Assembly (NCBI GenBank): GCA_022448365.1
Contig: JAKVCS010000003.1
Location: forward strand, 1,364,001-1,428,000
Direction: 5' to 3'
Length of the DNA: 64,000 nt
Source of the DNA: Saccharospirillaceae bacterium
Lineage (GTDB): Bacteria > Pseudomonadota > Gammaproteobacteria > Pseudomonadales > Oceanobacteraceae
Positions 1 through 8,861 of the stretch are shown here, piece by piece; position 1 is the stretch's first letter, and the number at the start of each line of letters is the position of its first letter. Under the pieces are notes generated by a model that did no database searches, had not been told where the DNA came from, and saw nothing but the letters and a program-made list of their open reading frames with translations. The position numbers and the translations under genes were made by a program.

Positions 1-432
1 CAGGGCATAAATATATACCCAACCAACACCGCTGGCATCGGGCCCCAGTTGTGGTCGGGCGGCTGCCGGCAATTGTGGAGAAATCTGACTCAGATATTCC
101 AATACCCGACTGCGCGCCCAATAAATATCGGTATCATCATCAAAAATTAGGTAAACGTAAGAATCACCAAAAAAGGAAAAGCCACGTACAGTTTGCGCAC
201 CAGGTACCGATATCAGCGCCGAAGTCAGTGGATAGGTTACCTGTTCTTGTACAACGTCTGGCGCCTGCCCCGGGTAGGAGGTTTTCACGATCACCTGCAC
301 ATCCGATAAGTCGGGAATAGCATCCACCGGGGTTTGTTTAACCGCGTAGACTCCAACGAATGCGAGTATGGCACTTAGTAACAGAATAAGAAGACGATTA
401 TTGACCGACCATAAAATAATCTGTTGAATCAT
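1..432 (-). CDS. cusA: CusA-type copper/silver RND efflux pump (N-terminal part, cut by window edge)
   Basis: The leftward frame opens at ATG 432 and stays open to base 1, giving 144 residues of the N-terminus. It has the family's first membrane helix (about residues 8-30), then [48 protein letters not shown] and [10 protein letters not shown], a pattern specific to heavy-metal RND pumps of the CusA/CzcA class and closest from memory to CusA. This family exports Cu(I)/Ag(I) from periplasm and cytoplasm using the proton gradient, in a complex with CusB and an outer-membrane channel. The ATG overlaps the cusB stop (ATGA), so the two are translationally coupled. The metal (copper/silver rather than cobalt/zinc/cadmium) is inferred from similarity and from the CusF-like tail of the neighbouring CusB. 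Confidence 0.93.
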   Translation of the reverse strand, partial: MIQQIILWSVNNRLLILLLSAILAFVGVYAVKQTPVDAIPDLSDVQVIVKTSYPGQAPDVVQEQVTYPLTSALISVPGAQTVRGFSFFGDSYVYLIFDDDTDIYWARSRVLEYLSQISPQLPAAARPQLGPDASGVGWVYIYAL

Positions 433-1931
433 GGCATTACCCCGTTATCGCTATTTACGGCAAGACGGCGGATATCCACAACACAAAAATCACCATCGTC
501 CAGAGCTGCCAGTTTAATGCTCAGTGGTTGGCTCCAGCTATTTAGATTTGGACTGAAGTTTTTTACCCTTGCAAAATCCAGTGCCAGATGAAAATCCTGT
601 TGCATGGCTGGCCAGTGCCATTGGCTGATGGCCTGATGCTTTACTTCGATACGATTACTAGCGGGGTTCTTCTTAATTTGCCCTTTAATCCAGATAATAT
701 CTGGTTTATGTTCTGGATCATGCTGTGGATAAAAACGCAATAAATCCGAGGCAATGGACGATTCAGAATCCAACAAAAACTGTCCACTGGTGACCACGCT
801 ATCCCCCTGCATCAGACCAGCCAGAATCTCGGTTTTTTGCGAATAAACGCCAGTACCGAGTTGAGTTTCACGACCCGGTGTAACCGCGACCGATTTAAAC
901 CTCCCGTCACCCAGTGCCAATACGACCCGAGGCTGGATACCGTCATTAATGACGGCTTGAGATGGCAATTGTAAGACAGCCGAAAACTGTTGACGCAACA
1001 CCAAATTTAAATAATCTCCGACCCGCCAGTGACTGTGTTCGTTGTTTAACGGAATGCGCAGTGTTTGGCTACGATCCCTGTCCAGTACTGGCGGTAACAG
1101 GGCTTTATCGAAATTAAGATCCAACGATTTATCAGACGGTTTAATCACCTGAATATCCGTCAGCTGCGGATTAAAGCCTTGCAACGGTCTTGTCAGTTTC
1201 ACTTCCAACCAAAGGTGTTCCAGGTTCCCGAGGGTTAGAATCTGCTCTCCGGCTTTTATTCGCCGACCCTGTTGCAGATTCCAATAAGTAACGGTGGCAT
1301 TCTGCTCGGCAGTAAAACGAATTTTCTCCTGAATCTTTTCGTTTTTTTGCAGCTGATTAATCCAATACTGCGGCAAGTTCAGAGCCTGTAATCGCTCCCG
1401 TGCGGAAGCAATCAGGTTTGCTTCACCATCGGCCAATGCCACCAGAAACTCCTCCTGGGCAACCACCAGATCCGGGCTGTAAAAATCGAATAACTTTTGT
1501 CCGGCTTTTACTCGTTCACCTTCGCCGGCAACATAAGCGCGTTCAATCCAGCCATCGGCGCGAATCTGAAAATGCCGCAGGTAGTTGTTATCTGCTTTGA
1601 CTTCAGCAAACGCCAGGTGTTGCTCTACCCAGGGAAGGCGCTGCACGGCTGCAGTAGTAACACCCATCTGGCTCTCTACTGCCGGAGAAATGCTGACCTC
1701 ACCCGCAGAGTGCGTATCCGCTTCCTCGAATACCGGTATCAGGTCCATCCCCATCGGGGATAATCCGGGGCCATCCCGGCGGAAATTCGGGTCCATCGGT
1801 GCGACCCAATACAACGGCTGCTTTTCCTGCTCAGTAATTGCCTGATCAGTCATATCAGCGTGGGGGTTCACCCACCATGAAACCGTGGCACCAAAGGCTG
1901 CAGCCAGCACAATTAACATCAGATTTTTCAT
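429..1931 (-). CDS. cusB: CusB-type periplasmic adaptor with fused CusF-like C-terminal domain
   Basis: This 500-residue membrane-fusion protein of the copper/silver efflux complex links CusA to the outer-membrane channel. The start was set at ATG 1931 (MKNLMLIVL, a signal/anchor helix); the frame is open further upstream but that part overlaps the preceding gene and is not protein-like. Around residues 38-70 lies a heavy-metal-binding-domain-like segment ([13 protein letters not shown]...PMGMDLIP) in which the usual Cys-Pro-Met-His is changed to APMD. Next come the biotinyl-lipoyl and beta-barrel regions ([22 protein letters not shown]). The last ~100 residues resemble CusF ([16 protein letters not shown]), keeping His, Trp and one Met ligand, while the second Met of the usual WPEMTM motif is Gln. 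Fusions of CusF to CusB are known in the family. It is coupled to cusA by a 4-bp overlap. Confidence 0.92.
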   Translation of the reverse strand: MKNLMLIVLAAAFGATVSWWVNPHADMTDQAITEQEKQPLYWVAPMDPNFRRDGPGLSPMGMDLIPVFEEADTHSAGEVSISPAVESQMGVTTAAVQRLPWVEQHLAFAEVKADNNYLRHFQIRADGWIERAYVAGEGERVKAGQKLFDFYSPDLVVAQEEFLVALADGEANLIASARERLQALNLPQYWINQLQKNEKIQEKIRFTAEQNATVTYWNLQQGRRIKAGEQILTLGNLEHLWLEVKLTRPLQGFNPQLTDIQVIKPSDKSLDLNFDKALLPPVLDRDRSQTLRIPLNNEHSHWRVGDYLNLVLRQQFSAVLQLPSQAVINDGIQPRVVLALGDGRFKSVAVTPGRETQLGTGVYSQKTEILAGLMQGDSVVTSGQFLLDSESSIASDLLRFYPQHDPEHKPDIIWIKGQIKKNPASNRIEVKHQAISQWHWPAMQQDFHLALDFARVKNFSPNLNSWSQPLSIKLAALDDGDFCVVDIRRLAVNSDNGVMP

Positions 1932-2007
1932 AGGTAACTCAACACAAAACATTATTCCTGTATCGCCGATACAACCGGCGACAAATGAAAGACGGACTGG
2001 TGGTGTG

Positions 2008-2379
2008 TTAAGCGAAAATGGGAGGTCGCTGAAGAGCTTCTTGGCGACGTTTGGGAGAAAAATGGAGGAAGAATTGCGCTTCAAATCGCTGTTGACCGGA
2101 TAGCGCCTGCGGTAAATCGAACACCATGGCAAAGCTGGAACAACTGCCACCACAGCAATGACAATCGCGTTCACATTCGAGCTGTATCTCTGACAACTGA
2201 ATCTGAGACTGAACCTCAATCTTATCCGTCATTTGATGGCATGGCGGAAAATCATCGATTACCAGCTCTACATTCCGTTCTGCTTCCGCCAATAACGACT
2301 GCGCAGCCATAAACGCCTGGCTATTAGACGTCAGGAGTATGGCAAACATGAATAGATAACGCAGTGCAGTTTGAAACAT
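2008..2379 (-). CDS. Small Cys/His-rich exported protein at head of the cus operon
   Basis: A 123-residue protein with an N-terminal signal-like helix (residues 1-23, ALRYLFMFAILLTSNSQAF). A metal-binding-looking Cys/His cluster, CERDCHCCGGSCSS, lies around residue 68, and the C-terminus ends RPPIFA. Small exported proteins of this shape often precede copper efflux operons (DUF2946/CopL-like), but membership of a named family was not verified. It lies 76 bp upstream of cusB on the same strand, so it is probably the first gene of the operon. A role in periplasmic copper sensing or buffering is inference from the cysteines and the context. Confidence 0.72.
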   Translation of the reverse strand: MFQTALRYLFMFAILLTSNSQAFMAAQSLLAEAERNVELVIDDFPPCHQMTDKIEVQSQIQLSEIQLECERDCHCCGGSCSSFAMVFDLPQALSGQQRFEAQFFLHFSPKRRQEALQRPPIFA

Positions 2380-2432
2380 AAACGCTTTGTTAACCGGATT
2401 TTCCTTAGTTTAGTCCGAACGTTGATCAGCAG

Positions 2433-2464
2433 GGAAGTTCAGAATTGTAAGATTCTCAACTTCC
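2433..2464. promoter_or_regulatory. Near-perfect inverted repeat upstream of the cus operon
   Basis: Arms GGAAGTTCAGAAT (2433-2445) and ATTCTCAACTTCC (2452-2464) pair over 13 positions with one mismatch, around a 6-base spacer. There is no T-tract on either side, which argues against an intrinsic terminator for the SirB2-like gene ending at 2504. It sits 54-85 bp before the first cus gene, where a metal-responsive operator would be expected. The sequence does not match a CueR or CusR box that I recognise. Confidence 0.5.
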
Positions 2465-2503
2465 TCTGATATTAACTAAGACCCTGACAGGACAACCGTG
2501 GGA

Positions 2504-2878
2504 TCACAGGTACGCCAACCACGACAACACACTGTGAGCCTTTGCCGCACCAAAGATATAAGCAAAACAGATCAAAGAGCCAGCAAACGCCGGCAAGCTG
2601 CCGCGCTTAATCGCAACCACACCAAATCCGATGTACGCCACCAGTCCGACAATTTTGGCCACAACCCACCAACCGACAACCGGGCTGCCCCAGATGTTAT
2701 GTAAGAGCAAAAAGGCAAAAACAAGCAGGAAGGTATCGATCACATGGGGGATAATTTTCAGAACTTTATTGTTGCGGAAATCCGGTTTGGCCGAAAACAG
2801 CACAAAGCGGATGACAAACAACATAATACTCAGATAGGCAAAACCTACGTGCGAATGTTTTAGTGCGGAATAATCCAT
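2504..2878 (-). CDS. SirB2-family small membrane protein
   Basis: A 124-residue protein with four predicted membrane helices (about residues 12-29, 46-63, 68-87 and 98-116) and a conserved His/Lys start (YSALKHSHVGFAYLS). It matches the SirB2 family (invasion gene expression up-regulator), usual length about 120-130. The biochemical role of the family is unknown; the name comes from an indirect effect in Salmonella. It stands alone, 57 bp downstream of dtd on the same strand, and could be co-transcribed with it. Confidence 0.8.
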   Translation of the reverse strand: MDYSALKHSHVGFAYLSIMLFVIRFVLFSAKPDFRNNKVLKIIPHVIDTFLLVFAFLLLHNIWGSPVVGWWVVAKIVGLVAYIGFGVVAIKRGSLPAFAGSLICFAYIFGAAKAHSVLSWLAYL

Positions 2879-2935
2879 GGTTTTTCTCTCATCAGCTAAT
2901 TCAGTATTTTTTTATTTAAAAGTATCTGCAGACAA

Positions 2936-3370
2936 TCAAACTTCCAACCAGAACGTCACCGGTCCGTCATTGGTCAGGGACACCTGCATATCGGCACCAA
3001 ACCGGCCTGCACCAGTAGCAACCTGTTTGCTCGCCTCGGCAACGAAGTAACCGTATAACTCATTGGCCTGATCCGGTGAGGCCGCGGACGAAAACCCCGG
3101 GCGCATTCCTTTTTTGGTATCCGCAGCCAGCGTAAATTGCGAGACCACCAATAACTGCCCATTTATATCCAACAGGCTTCGGTTCATTTTGCCATTTTCA
3201 TCAGAGAAAATGCGGTAGTTCAATACTTTATGTAATAGCTTCTCAGCCAGCTTTTCATCGTCGTGCTGCTGAACACCCAGCAACAGCAGAATGCCTTGTT
3301 CAATCTCGCCAGTGGTTTCGTCAGCCACCTCGACCTTTGCCTTACTAACCCGCTGAATCAAACCAATCAC
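2936..3370 (-). CDS. dtd: D-aminoacyl-tRNA deacylase
   Basis: A 144-residue enzyme that hydrolyses D-amino acids mischarged onto tRNA (also glycine from tRNA-Ala), a cytoplasmic proofreading function. Family hallmarks visible are [11 protein letters not shown] at the N-terminus, the [22 protein letters not shown] active-site region, where SQFTL supplies the catalytic Thr, and [11 protein letters not shown] at the C-terminus with the GPVT motif. The start is taken as GTG 3370, because a GGAG sits six bases upstream and this gives the usual ~145-residue length; a TTG at 3382 would add four residues but lacks a ribosome site. It lies downstream of a chemoreceptor terminator. Confidence 0.95.
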   Translation of the reverse strand: MIGLIQRVSKAKVEVADETTGEIEQGILLLLGVQQHDDEKLAEKLLHKVLNYRIFSDENGKMNRSLLDINGQLLVVSQFTLAADTKKGMRPGFSSAASPDQANELYGYFVAEASKQVATGAGRFGADMQVSLTNDGPVTFWLEV

Positions 3371-3398
3371 TGCAATCTCCAAGGTGTGTTCAGAACAT

Positions 3399-3422
3399 TA
3401 AAAAGCCTGCTGAAAGCAGGCT
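3399..3422 (-). terminator. Intrinsic terminator of the chemoreceptor gene
   Basis: A perfect 8-bp stem, AGCCTGCT (3404-3411) and AGCAGGCT (3415-3422), has a 3-base loop. On the minus strand it is followed by a run of T (A-run 3399-3403 on plus). It lies 28 bp after the chemoreceptor stop. Confidence 0.88.
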
Positions 3423-3450
3423 AGGCAGGATACGGTTTTACGGATAAGAA

Positions 3451-5412
3451 TCAATGCTTACTGATCGTGTGTAACTCCAGTGCCAGCTCAATCGACTCCT
3501 GACTCATACGGTTAAGATGACTGGCATCCTCAGCATTTTGTTCTGAGATCAGACGAATACGCTCTGCCAACTGATGAATTTCTTCCGTAACCCGGGCCTG
3601 CTGCTCGGCTGCGGTGGCAATATTGGCCGTTCGATCCTTAATATTAGTGAACGCGCCAACTATGTCATCAAACCGCTCCCGGGCACTTTGCGCCCGATCA
3701 ATCGATGCCTGCGACAAACCCCGACTTTTCTCAATCACGGTTACCCCTTCGCTGGCAGCATTCTGCAACTGCGTAATCATGGCTTCAATTTCACTGGCCG
3801 ACTCCTGAGTTTTACCAGCCAGCGTTCTCACCTCATCGGCAACGACGGCAAATCCCCTGCCCTGCTCACCCGCACGCGCGGCTTCAATCGCGGCATTTAA
3901 GGCCAGCAAGTTGGTTTGTTCAGAAATTGCCTTAATCACATCAAGCACCGCTCCAACCTGCAGTGAGTCGTTTGCCAAGCGATCGATGACTTCCGATGTG
4001 TTCGATAATGCATCAGCGAGCTGGGCAATGGCCTCGGCATTCTGACTGACCACGTCTTGCCCCTGGGCAACCAATTGACTGGCATCTTCGGCGGTTTGGG
4101 CAGCCGTCAGAGTATTCTGCGATACTTCATCAGCACTGGCCGACATCTGGTTAATGGCGGCTGCCAGTGTGGTATTTTCATCCATATGGGCCTGAGCCCG
4201 CTGCGTCAGCGTATCACTCAGGCCACCGAGTGACTCTGCTTCAGATTTCACCCGGCTCGCCCCCTGACTGATAACAACCAGCAGTTGACTGAGATGATCG
4301 CCATAATCATTCACTGCGGTGCGCAAACGACCCACCTCGTCGTCGCGCTCGACGTGCAAACGGGTGCCGATTTTGCCCTGAATCAGGCTGTGTACCTGTT
4401 GTGTGGTTTCTTCCAGATAGCCCAGAATTCGCTGACCAAACACCACCATCACAATGACAAAAATAACAATCAGCGGCAGCAACGCACCGTAGAGAATATT
4501 GGTAATACGACTGCTGTCTGCCAGCGCCACAGAATGCGGCAGCACCATCCCAATTACCCAGTTCTGATCCTTCATTTTATCGATAATCAGCAGCGCACTC
4601 TCTCCATCGATCACCCCAGCTTGCAGATCCGATACCGCTTCACCACGACGAATGCCTTCCGCCAGAGGTTCCAGACTGTTGTCCGCGCGGATAATCTCAT
4701 CCATGGTTTTAGTGCCATAGTCGGTCGAACGGATACCCGGCATCGCAATTACCCGATTGGTCTGGTCAATCACAAACGCAAAACCACCGGATTCCTTATT
4801 TTGCGCCAACAGCAGGTTCTGCATACCACTGAGCATCAGATCGATGGTCGCCACACCCCAGAACCGCCCCTGACGTTGAATCGCAACCGTGCAAGTGGTC
4901 ATGGCGACACCTGAAACGCTGTCGAAATATGCTTCTGACCAGGCACACTCACCAGCTGATAGTTGGCGACCAACCTGGTACCAACCTTCGTTGTGATAAC
5001 CGCTTTGGTTAAAGTCATCCAGCAAGTCCAGCTGCCCTGAGCTGTTGCGAGCCCAGAATAAGGAGGCTCGTTCAACGCCATTTTCCAGCGCGCTGGGCTC
5101 CGGCCAGATACCACCACCGGCTACATCGGCATTATCGAACTGATTAACGACCTGTTCGATCTGGCTGATAAACGTTGAGGTATTGAGTGGCAGCGTTTCC
5201 GCTAACGCGGCCATCGCCTGAGTTTGAGCCGCAGCAGCGGACAATACGGAATCAACCTTAGCGGCGCTGTTTTGTACCCTGAGCAGAGCACTGGTTGCAG
5301 ACTGTTGATACAGCTTAGGTTTTGCCAATCCATTCATAACAGCGGCGATACCAATCATCGCTGCGACAAACAAGCTCACACCAGCCAGCCGGATTTTGTT
5401 CTTAACAAGCAT
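3451..5412 (-). CDS. Methyl-accepting chemotaxis protein, dCache-type sensor
   Basis: A 653-residue chemoreceptor. The first membrane helix (about residues 8-30) is followed by a ~270-residue periplasmic sensor of dCache type ([29 protein letters not shown]). A second helix lies around residues 305-325, then a HAMP linker and a cytoplasmic signalling domain. The hairpin tip, with [20 protein letters not shown], lies around residues 505-530 and contacts CheA/CheW. The ligand cannot be read from sequence; many dCache sensors bind amino acids or amines. The start was set at ATG 5412 rather than an in-frame TTG 12 bases upstream, with GAGA seven bases before it. The gene is monocistronic, with its own terminator, and no che genes are adjacent. 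Confidence 0.94.
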   Translation of the reverse strand: MLVKNKIRLAGVSLFVAAMIGIAAVMNGLAKPKLYQQSATSALLRVQNSAAKVDSVLSAAAAQTQAMAALAETLPLNTSTFISQIEQVVNQFDNADVAGGGIWPEPSALENGVERASLFWARNSSGQLDLLDDFNQSGYHNEGWYQVGRQLSAGECAWSEAYFDSVSGVAMTTCTVAIQRQGRFWGVATIDLMLSGMQNLLLAQNKESGGFAFVIDQTNRVIAMPGIRSTDYGTKTMDEIIRADNSLEPLAEGIRRGEAVSDLQAGVIDGESALLIIDKMKDQNWVIGMVLPHSVALADSSRITNILYGALLPLIVIFVIVMVVFGQRILGYLEETTQQVHSLIQGKIGTRLHVERDDEVGRLRTAVNDYGDHLSQLLVVISQGASRVKSEAESLGGLSDTLTQRAQAHMDENTTLAAAINQMSASADEVSQNTLTAAQTAEDASQLVAQGQDVVSQNAEAIAQLADALSNTSEVIDRLANDSLQVGAVLDVIKAISEQTNLLALNAAIEAARAGEQGRGFAVVADEVRTLAGKTQESASEIEAMITQLQNAASEGVTVIEKSRGLSQASIDRAQSARERFDDIVGAFTNIKDRTANIATAAEQQARVTEEIHQLAERIRLISEQNAEDASHLNRMSQESIELALELHTISKH

Positions 5413-5503
5413 AAAAAATCTCAACTACTACGACTAATACTTTCAGTCTAGACGTGCTTTCTGGCATGCTTAGGACTCTGAATTCAATAACCTCTTTTTT
5501 GCG

Positions 5504-6046
5504 ATGCCTAATATGACAAGTAAGACAAAAGGATTTCTGGCGATGGGTATCCTGAGCGTTTGTTGTTATTCAGCAGCCACCGAGGTTTACGTCACCCGCG
5601 ATGCGCAGGGGCATGTGGTGTTCACTGATCAACATCAGTCGGGCGCTGAAACCCACAACCTGAAGGCACTGCCCACTGTGCCGGCCTTTAAGCGCCCAGA
5701 GAGCACAACACCCGAAGTAAAAACACCCGAAACTAACGAGGTGAGCTATACCAGTCTCAGTATTCTGTCACCTGGCGATCAGTATCAATTACCCTCGGGT
5801 TTCGGCGGAGAGATTGAAATCAGTGGCATCCTGACACCCGGATTAGAGGAAAGTCATGTGATCGAGCTGCTGGACAACGGAAGGGTCGTGGATAAAGGCA
5901 AACAGACGCTGTTCACCCTGCGATACCTGGACCGCGGCGAGCACAAGCTCCAGCTGCGGGTCGTCGATCGCCAACAAAAAACGGTTATTTCATCCAACAA
6001 GGTGACCGTGTACGTTCAGCGTTATTCACGTCTGAACCGCCCCTGA
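5504..6046 (+). CDS. DUF4124 domain-containing exported protein
   Basis: A 180-residue protein with a signal peptide (about residues 9-25, FLAMGILSVCCYSAAT) followed directly by a DUF4124 segment (VYVTRDAQGHVVFTDQ). A proline/threonine-rich linker leads to a C-terminal beta-sandwich-like region (residues 95-175). DUF4124 proteins are periplasmic or envelope proteins of unknown biochemical role. In pseudomonads a DUF4124 gene commonly sits just before ntrB, as here. A 211-bp gap with its own regulatory site separates it from ntrB, so it may not be strictly co-transcribed. glnA, often found upstream of it, is absent from this window. Confidence 0.82.
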   Translation: MPNMTSKTKGFLAMGILSVCCYSAATEVYVTRDAQGHVVFTDQHQSGAETHNLKALPTVPAFKRPESTTPEVKTPETNEVSYTSLSILSPGDQYQLPSGFGGEIEISGILTPGLEESHVIELLDNGRVVDKGKQTLFTLRYLDRGEHKLQLRVVDRQQKTVISSNKVTVYVQRYSRLNRP

Positions 6047-6087
6047 AAACAAGAAATGCACCAATAGAATTCACAGTAAACCACAAA

Positions 6088-6104
6088 TGCACCACCACGG
6101 TGCT
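6088..6104. promoter_or_regulatory. NtrC-binding-like site overlapping a -10 element before ntrB
   Basis: TGCACC (6088-6093), a five-base spacer, then GGTGCT (6099-6104) matches the NtrC consensus TGCACC-N5-GGTGCA at 11 of 12 positions. A TAAAAT hexamer (6104-6109) directly abuts it. In enteric bacteria NtrC-P represses the ntrB promoter through such a site; autorepression here is inferred. Confidence 0.68.
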
Positions 6105-6257
6105 AAAATAGACTAATTACAGTGCATCCGCGCTACGTCACAGCATGCTTTTACCGATACAGCGCTATTTTTGTGCACTTTAACAATATGGCTCGTTTCT
6201 TGCTGATTATAAGGACAAATCGGGCCAGCCAGGCTGTCCCGAAAAATGGAGATAAAG

Positions 6258-7340
6258 ATGCTGGCCAGTGCAATTGTAAACCAACGCTTGTTAGAACACC
6301 TGAATACCGGGGTGTTGCTACTGAATGCCGACCTGGTCGTCACTTATATGAATCCGGCAGCAGAGGCACTGCTGGAAATGAGTGGTCAAAGAGGCTTAGG
6401 AGTGCCGTTCTGGGAACTGGCGGAAGAATCGGAAGAAGCACGTCAGGCGCTTGAGCAATCGGTAATATCCGGACATTCCTACACCAAGCGTGAGACATCG
6501 ATTCTGTTGAACAATCAACATCAGGTAACGCTCGATTATAGTGTCAGCCCGGTTGCGCACCCGGAAACCAAGTTACCAACGCTATTAGTCGAACTGCAGG
6601 GCCGTGATCGTCTGATGCGGATCAGCCGAGAAGAACAGTTAATTGCTAAACAGGAAACCACACGCAATCTGGTTCGTGGTCTGGCGCATGAAATTAAAAA
6701 TCCGCTGGGAGGCATTCGTGGAGCGGCACAGTTACTGGAACGTGAGCTGCCTTCCGAAGCCTTAAAAGAATATACCGAGATCATCATCGAAGAAGCCGAT
6801 CGTTTACGTGACCTGGTTGACCGACTACTAGGGCCGCGCCAGATACCGCAAACAGAAGATGTAAATGTCCACGAAATTCTTGAACGGGTATGTCAGCTGG
6901 TCAGTGTTGAGTCGAATAATGCCATTACTATTAACCGCGATTACGATCCTTCGATCCCAGAGCTGCAAGCCGATAAGGGTCAGATGATTCAGGCACTGCT
7001 GAATATTTGTCGTAACGCGATGCAAGCGCTATTAGAGGCACAGCCGGCAATTGAAAAACCGACATTATCACTGAAAACGCGTACGGTAAGACAATTTACG
7101 ATTGGCCATAAACGCCATCGTCTGGTTGCCCAGCTGGAAATCTGCGACAACGGCCCGGGTATTCCATCCGAATTACAGGAAAATCTGTTCTACCCCATGG
7201 TCAGTGGTCGGGCAGAAGGAACGGGGCTGGGCCTGTCGATTTCTCAATCCATTATTAACCAGATTAATGGCATTATCGAATTCGAGAGCCATGCTGGAAA
7301 CACCACTTTCTCAATTTATTTACCTTTGGAAACCCTATGA
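6258..7340 (+). CDS. ntrB: Nitrogen regulation sensor histidine kinase NtrB
   Basis: A 360-residue cytoplasmic kinase/phosphatase acting on NtrC under control of the PII protein. The N-terminal PAS domain (residues 8-115, NTGVLLLNADLVVTYMNPAAE) has no membrane segment. The dimerisation/phosphotransfer H-box has His144 in LAHEIKNPLGG. The ATPase domain carries an N-box (LLNICRNAMQAL), G1 (ICDNGPGIP) and G2 (GRAEGTGLGLSIS). The start was set at ATG 6258, with GGAG six bases upstream; an ATG 12 bases earlier lacks a ribosome site. The stop overlaps ntrC by ATGA, so the pair is coupled. It responds to nitrogen status through 2-oxoglutarate/glutamine sensing by PII. Confidence 0.97.
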   Translation: MLASAIVNQRLLEHLNTGVLLLNADLVVTYMNPAAEALLEMSGQRGLGVPFWELAEESEEARQALEQSVISGHSYTKRETSILLNNQHQVTLDYSVSPVAHPETKLPTLLVELQGRDRLMRISREEQLIAKQETTRNLVRGLAHEIKNPLGGIRGAAQLLERELPSEALKEYTEIIIEEADRLRDLVDRLLGPRQIPQTEDVNVHEILERVCQLVSVESNNAITINRDYDPSIPELQADKGQMIQALLNICRNAMQALLEAQPAIEKPTLSLKTRTVRQFTIGHKRHRLVAQLEICDNGPGIPSELQENLFYPMVSGRAEGTGLGLSISQSIINQINGIIEFESHAGNTTFSIYLPLETL

Positions 7341-8779
7341 GCACGGTCTGGATTATTGACGACGACAAGTCCATTCGCTGGGTATTAGAAAAAGCCCTGG
7401 CGCAAGCCAACATCACAACCCGCGTATTTGAACAGGCTGAACCTGCACTGGCGCAACTGCGCCGTGAGCATCCGGATGCAATTATCTCGGACATTCGTAT
7501 GCCGGGTATGGATGGACTGACGCTGCTGAAAGAAGCGAAAGAGGCACATCCACAGTTACCGGTTATTATTATGACGGCGCATTCAGATCTCGATAGCGCT
7601 GTCTCGTCGTATCAACAAGGTGCATTCGAATATTTGCCAAAGCCTTTTGATGTCGACGAAGCTGTTGCTCTTATCCAACGCGCTATCGATCACTTTGCCG
7701 AGTTAAATGCTCAGACGCCAGAGGCCGAGGAAGATCCGGAAAATACGGAAATCATTGGTGAAGCGCCGGCCATGCAGGAAGTTTTTCGGGCCATTGGTCG
7801 GTTATCGCAATCCAATATTACCGTATTAATTAATGGTGAGTCCGGTACCGGTAAAGAGTTGGTTGCTCATGCATTACATAAACACAGCCCTCGAGCAGCC
7901 GCGCCATTTATTGCTTTGAATATGGCCGCTATTCCTAAAGACCTGATTGAATCGGAATTATTTGGGCACGAGAAAGGCTCATTCACCGGGGCTGGAGGGC
8001 AACGTCGTGGTCGCTTTGAACAAGCGAATGAGGGCACTCTGTTTCTTGATGAAATTGGTGATATGCCAGCGGATACTCAAACCCGTTTATTACGCGTACT
8101 CGCCGATGGTGAATTTTATCGCGTTGGTGGCACCACGCCAGTAAAAGTTAACGTTCGTATTATTGCCGCAACTCACCAGGATCTCGAAAATCTGGTGAAG
8201 GAAGGCCGCTTCCGTGAAGATTTATTTCACCGCTTAAATGTTATTCGTGTCCACCTGCCACGCCTGGCAGACCGCAGCGAAGATATTCCGAAATTACTCA
8301 CACATTTCCTGAAGCGTGCTGCGGAAGAACTGGAAGTTGAAGTAAAAACATTGAAGCCAGAAACCGAAGAGTATTTATCGTCACTCGATTGGCCCGGAAA
8401 TGTGCGGCAGCTGGAGAATATCTGTCGTTGGATAACCGTCATGGCGTCGGGACGGGAAGTGCTGGTCAGTGATTTACCGCCAGAATTGCTCGAACAGGAA
8501 AGTGCCTCTCAGGTTGGTGGCAACTGGGAGCAGGCACTGCGCTATTGGGCTGACCAGCAGCTGGCATCGGGTGTGGTCGGTTTATTAGATACTGCCGTGC
8601 CTGCTTTTGAACGTATCATGATTGAAACAGCACTGAAACATACAGCAGGTCGACGACGTGACGCTGCAAACCTTTTAGGCTGGGGTCGTAATACGCTGAC
8701 ACGGAAGATCAAGGAGCTGAATATGGACTTTGGTAACAGCGCCGAAGCTGACCATGAAGAAGAAAATGATGATCTTTAA
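7337..8779 (+). CDS. ntrC: Nitrogen regulation response regulator NtrC (sigma-54 activator)
   Basis: A 480-residue enhancer-binding protein. The receiver domain (residues 1-120) has Asp52 (IISDIRMPG) as phosphorylation site. The central AAA+ domain (about 140-380) has Walker A GESGTGKE, the sigma-54-contacting loop written GSFTGA instead of the common GAFTGA, and Walker [12 protein letters not shown] Fis-type helix-turn-helix is at the C-terminus ([22 protein letters not shown]). It activates glutamine synthetase and nitrogen scavenging genes with sigma-54 RNA polymerase. It overlaps ntrB by 4 bp and is followed by a strong bidirectional terminator. The Ala-to-Ser change in the loop occurs in some activators and need not impair function. 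Confidence 0.97.
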   Translation: MSTVWIIDDDKSIRWVLEKALAQANITTRVFEQAEPALAQLRREHPDAIISDIRMPGMDGLTLLKEAKEAHPQLPVIIMTAHSDLDSAVSSYQQGAFEYLPKPFDVDEAVALIQRAIDHFAELNAQTPEAEEDPENTEIIGEAPAMQEVFRAIGRLSQSNITVLINGESGTGKELVAHALHKHSPRAAAPFIALNMAAIPKDLIESELFGHEKGSFTGAGGQRRGRFEQANEGTLFLDEIGDMPADTQTRLLRVLADGEFYRVGGTTPVKVNVRIIAATHQDLENLVKEGRFREDLFHRLNVIRVHLPRLADRSEDIPKLLTHFLKRAAEELEVEVKTLKPETEEYLSSLDWPGNVRQLENICRWITVMASGREVLVSDLPPELLEQESASQVGGNWEQALRYWADQQLASGVVGLLDTAVPAFERIMIETALKHTAGRRRDAANLLGWGRNTLTRKIKELNMDFGNSAEADHEEENDDL

Positions 8780-8817
8780 GGTTTGATCACGCGCAAACCA
8801 AAGTCTGCCGTCACAAA

Positions 8818-8857
8818 AATAAAAGGGCGATGAAATGTTTCATGGCCCTTTTATTTT
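8818..8857. terminator. Bidirectional terminator between ntrC and mshQ
   Basis: AAAAGGGC (8821-8828) pairs with GCCCTTTT (8845-8852) and the inner ATGAAA pairs with TTTCAT. T/A runs on both sides serve the convergent ntrC and mshQ transcripts. Confidence 0.88.
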
Positions 8858-8861
8858 CTTA

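Noticed and set aside
4285-4914. 209-codon plus-strand frame inside the chemoreceptor
   Set aside because: Antisense shadow of a clear receptor gene, with no ribosome site or protein-like composition.
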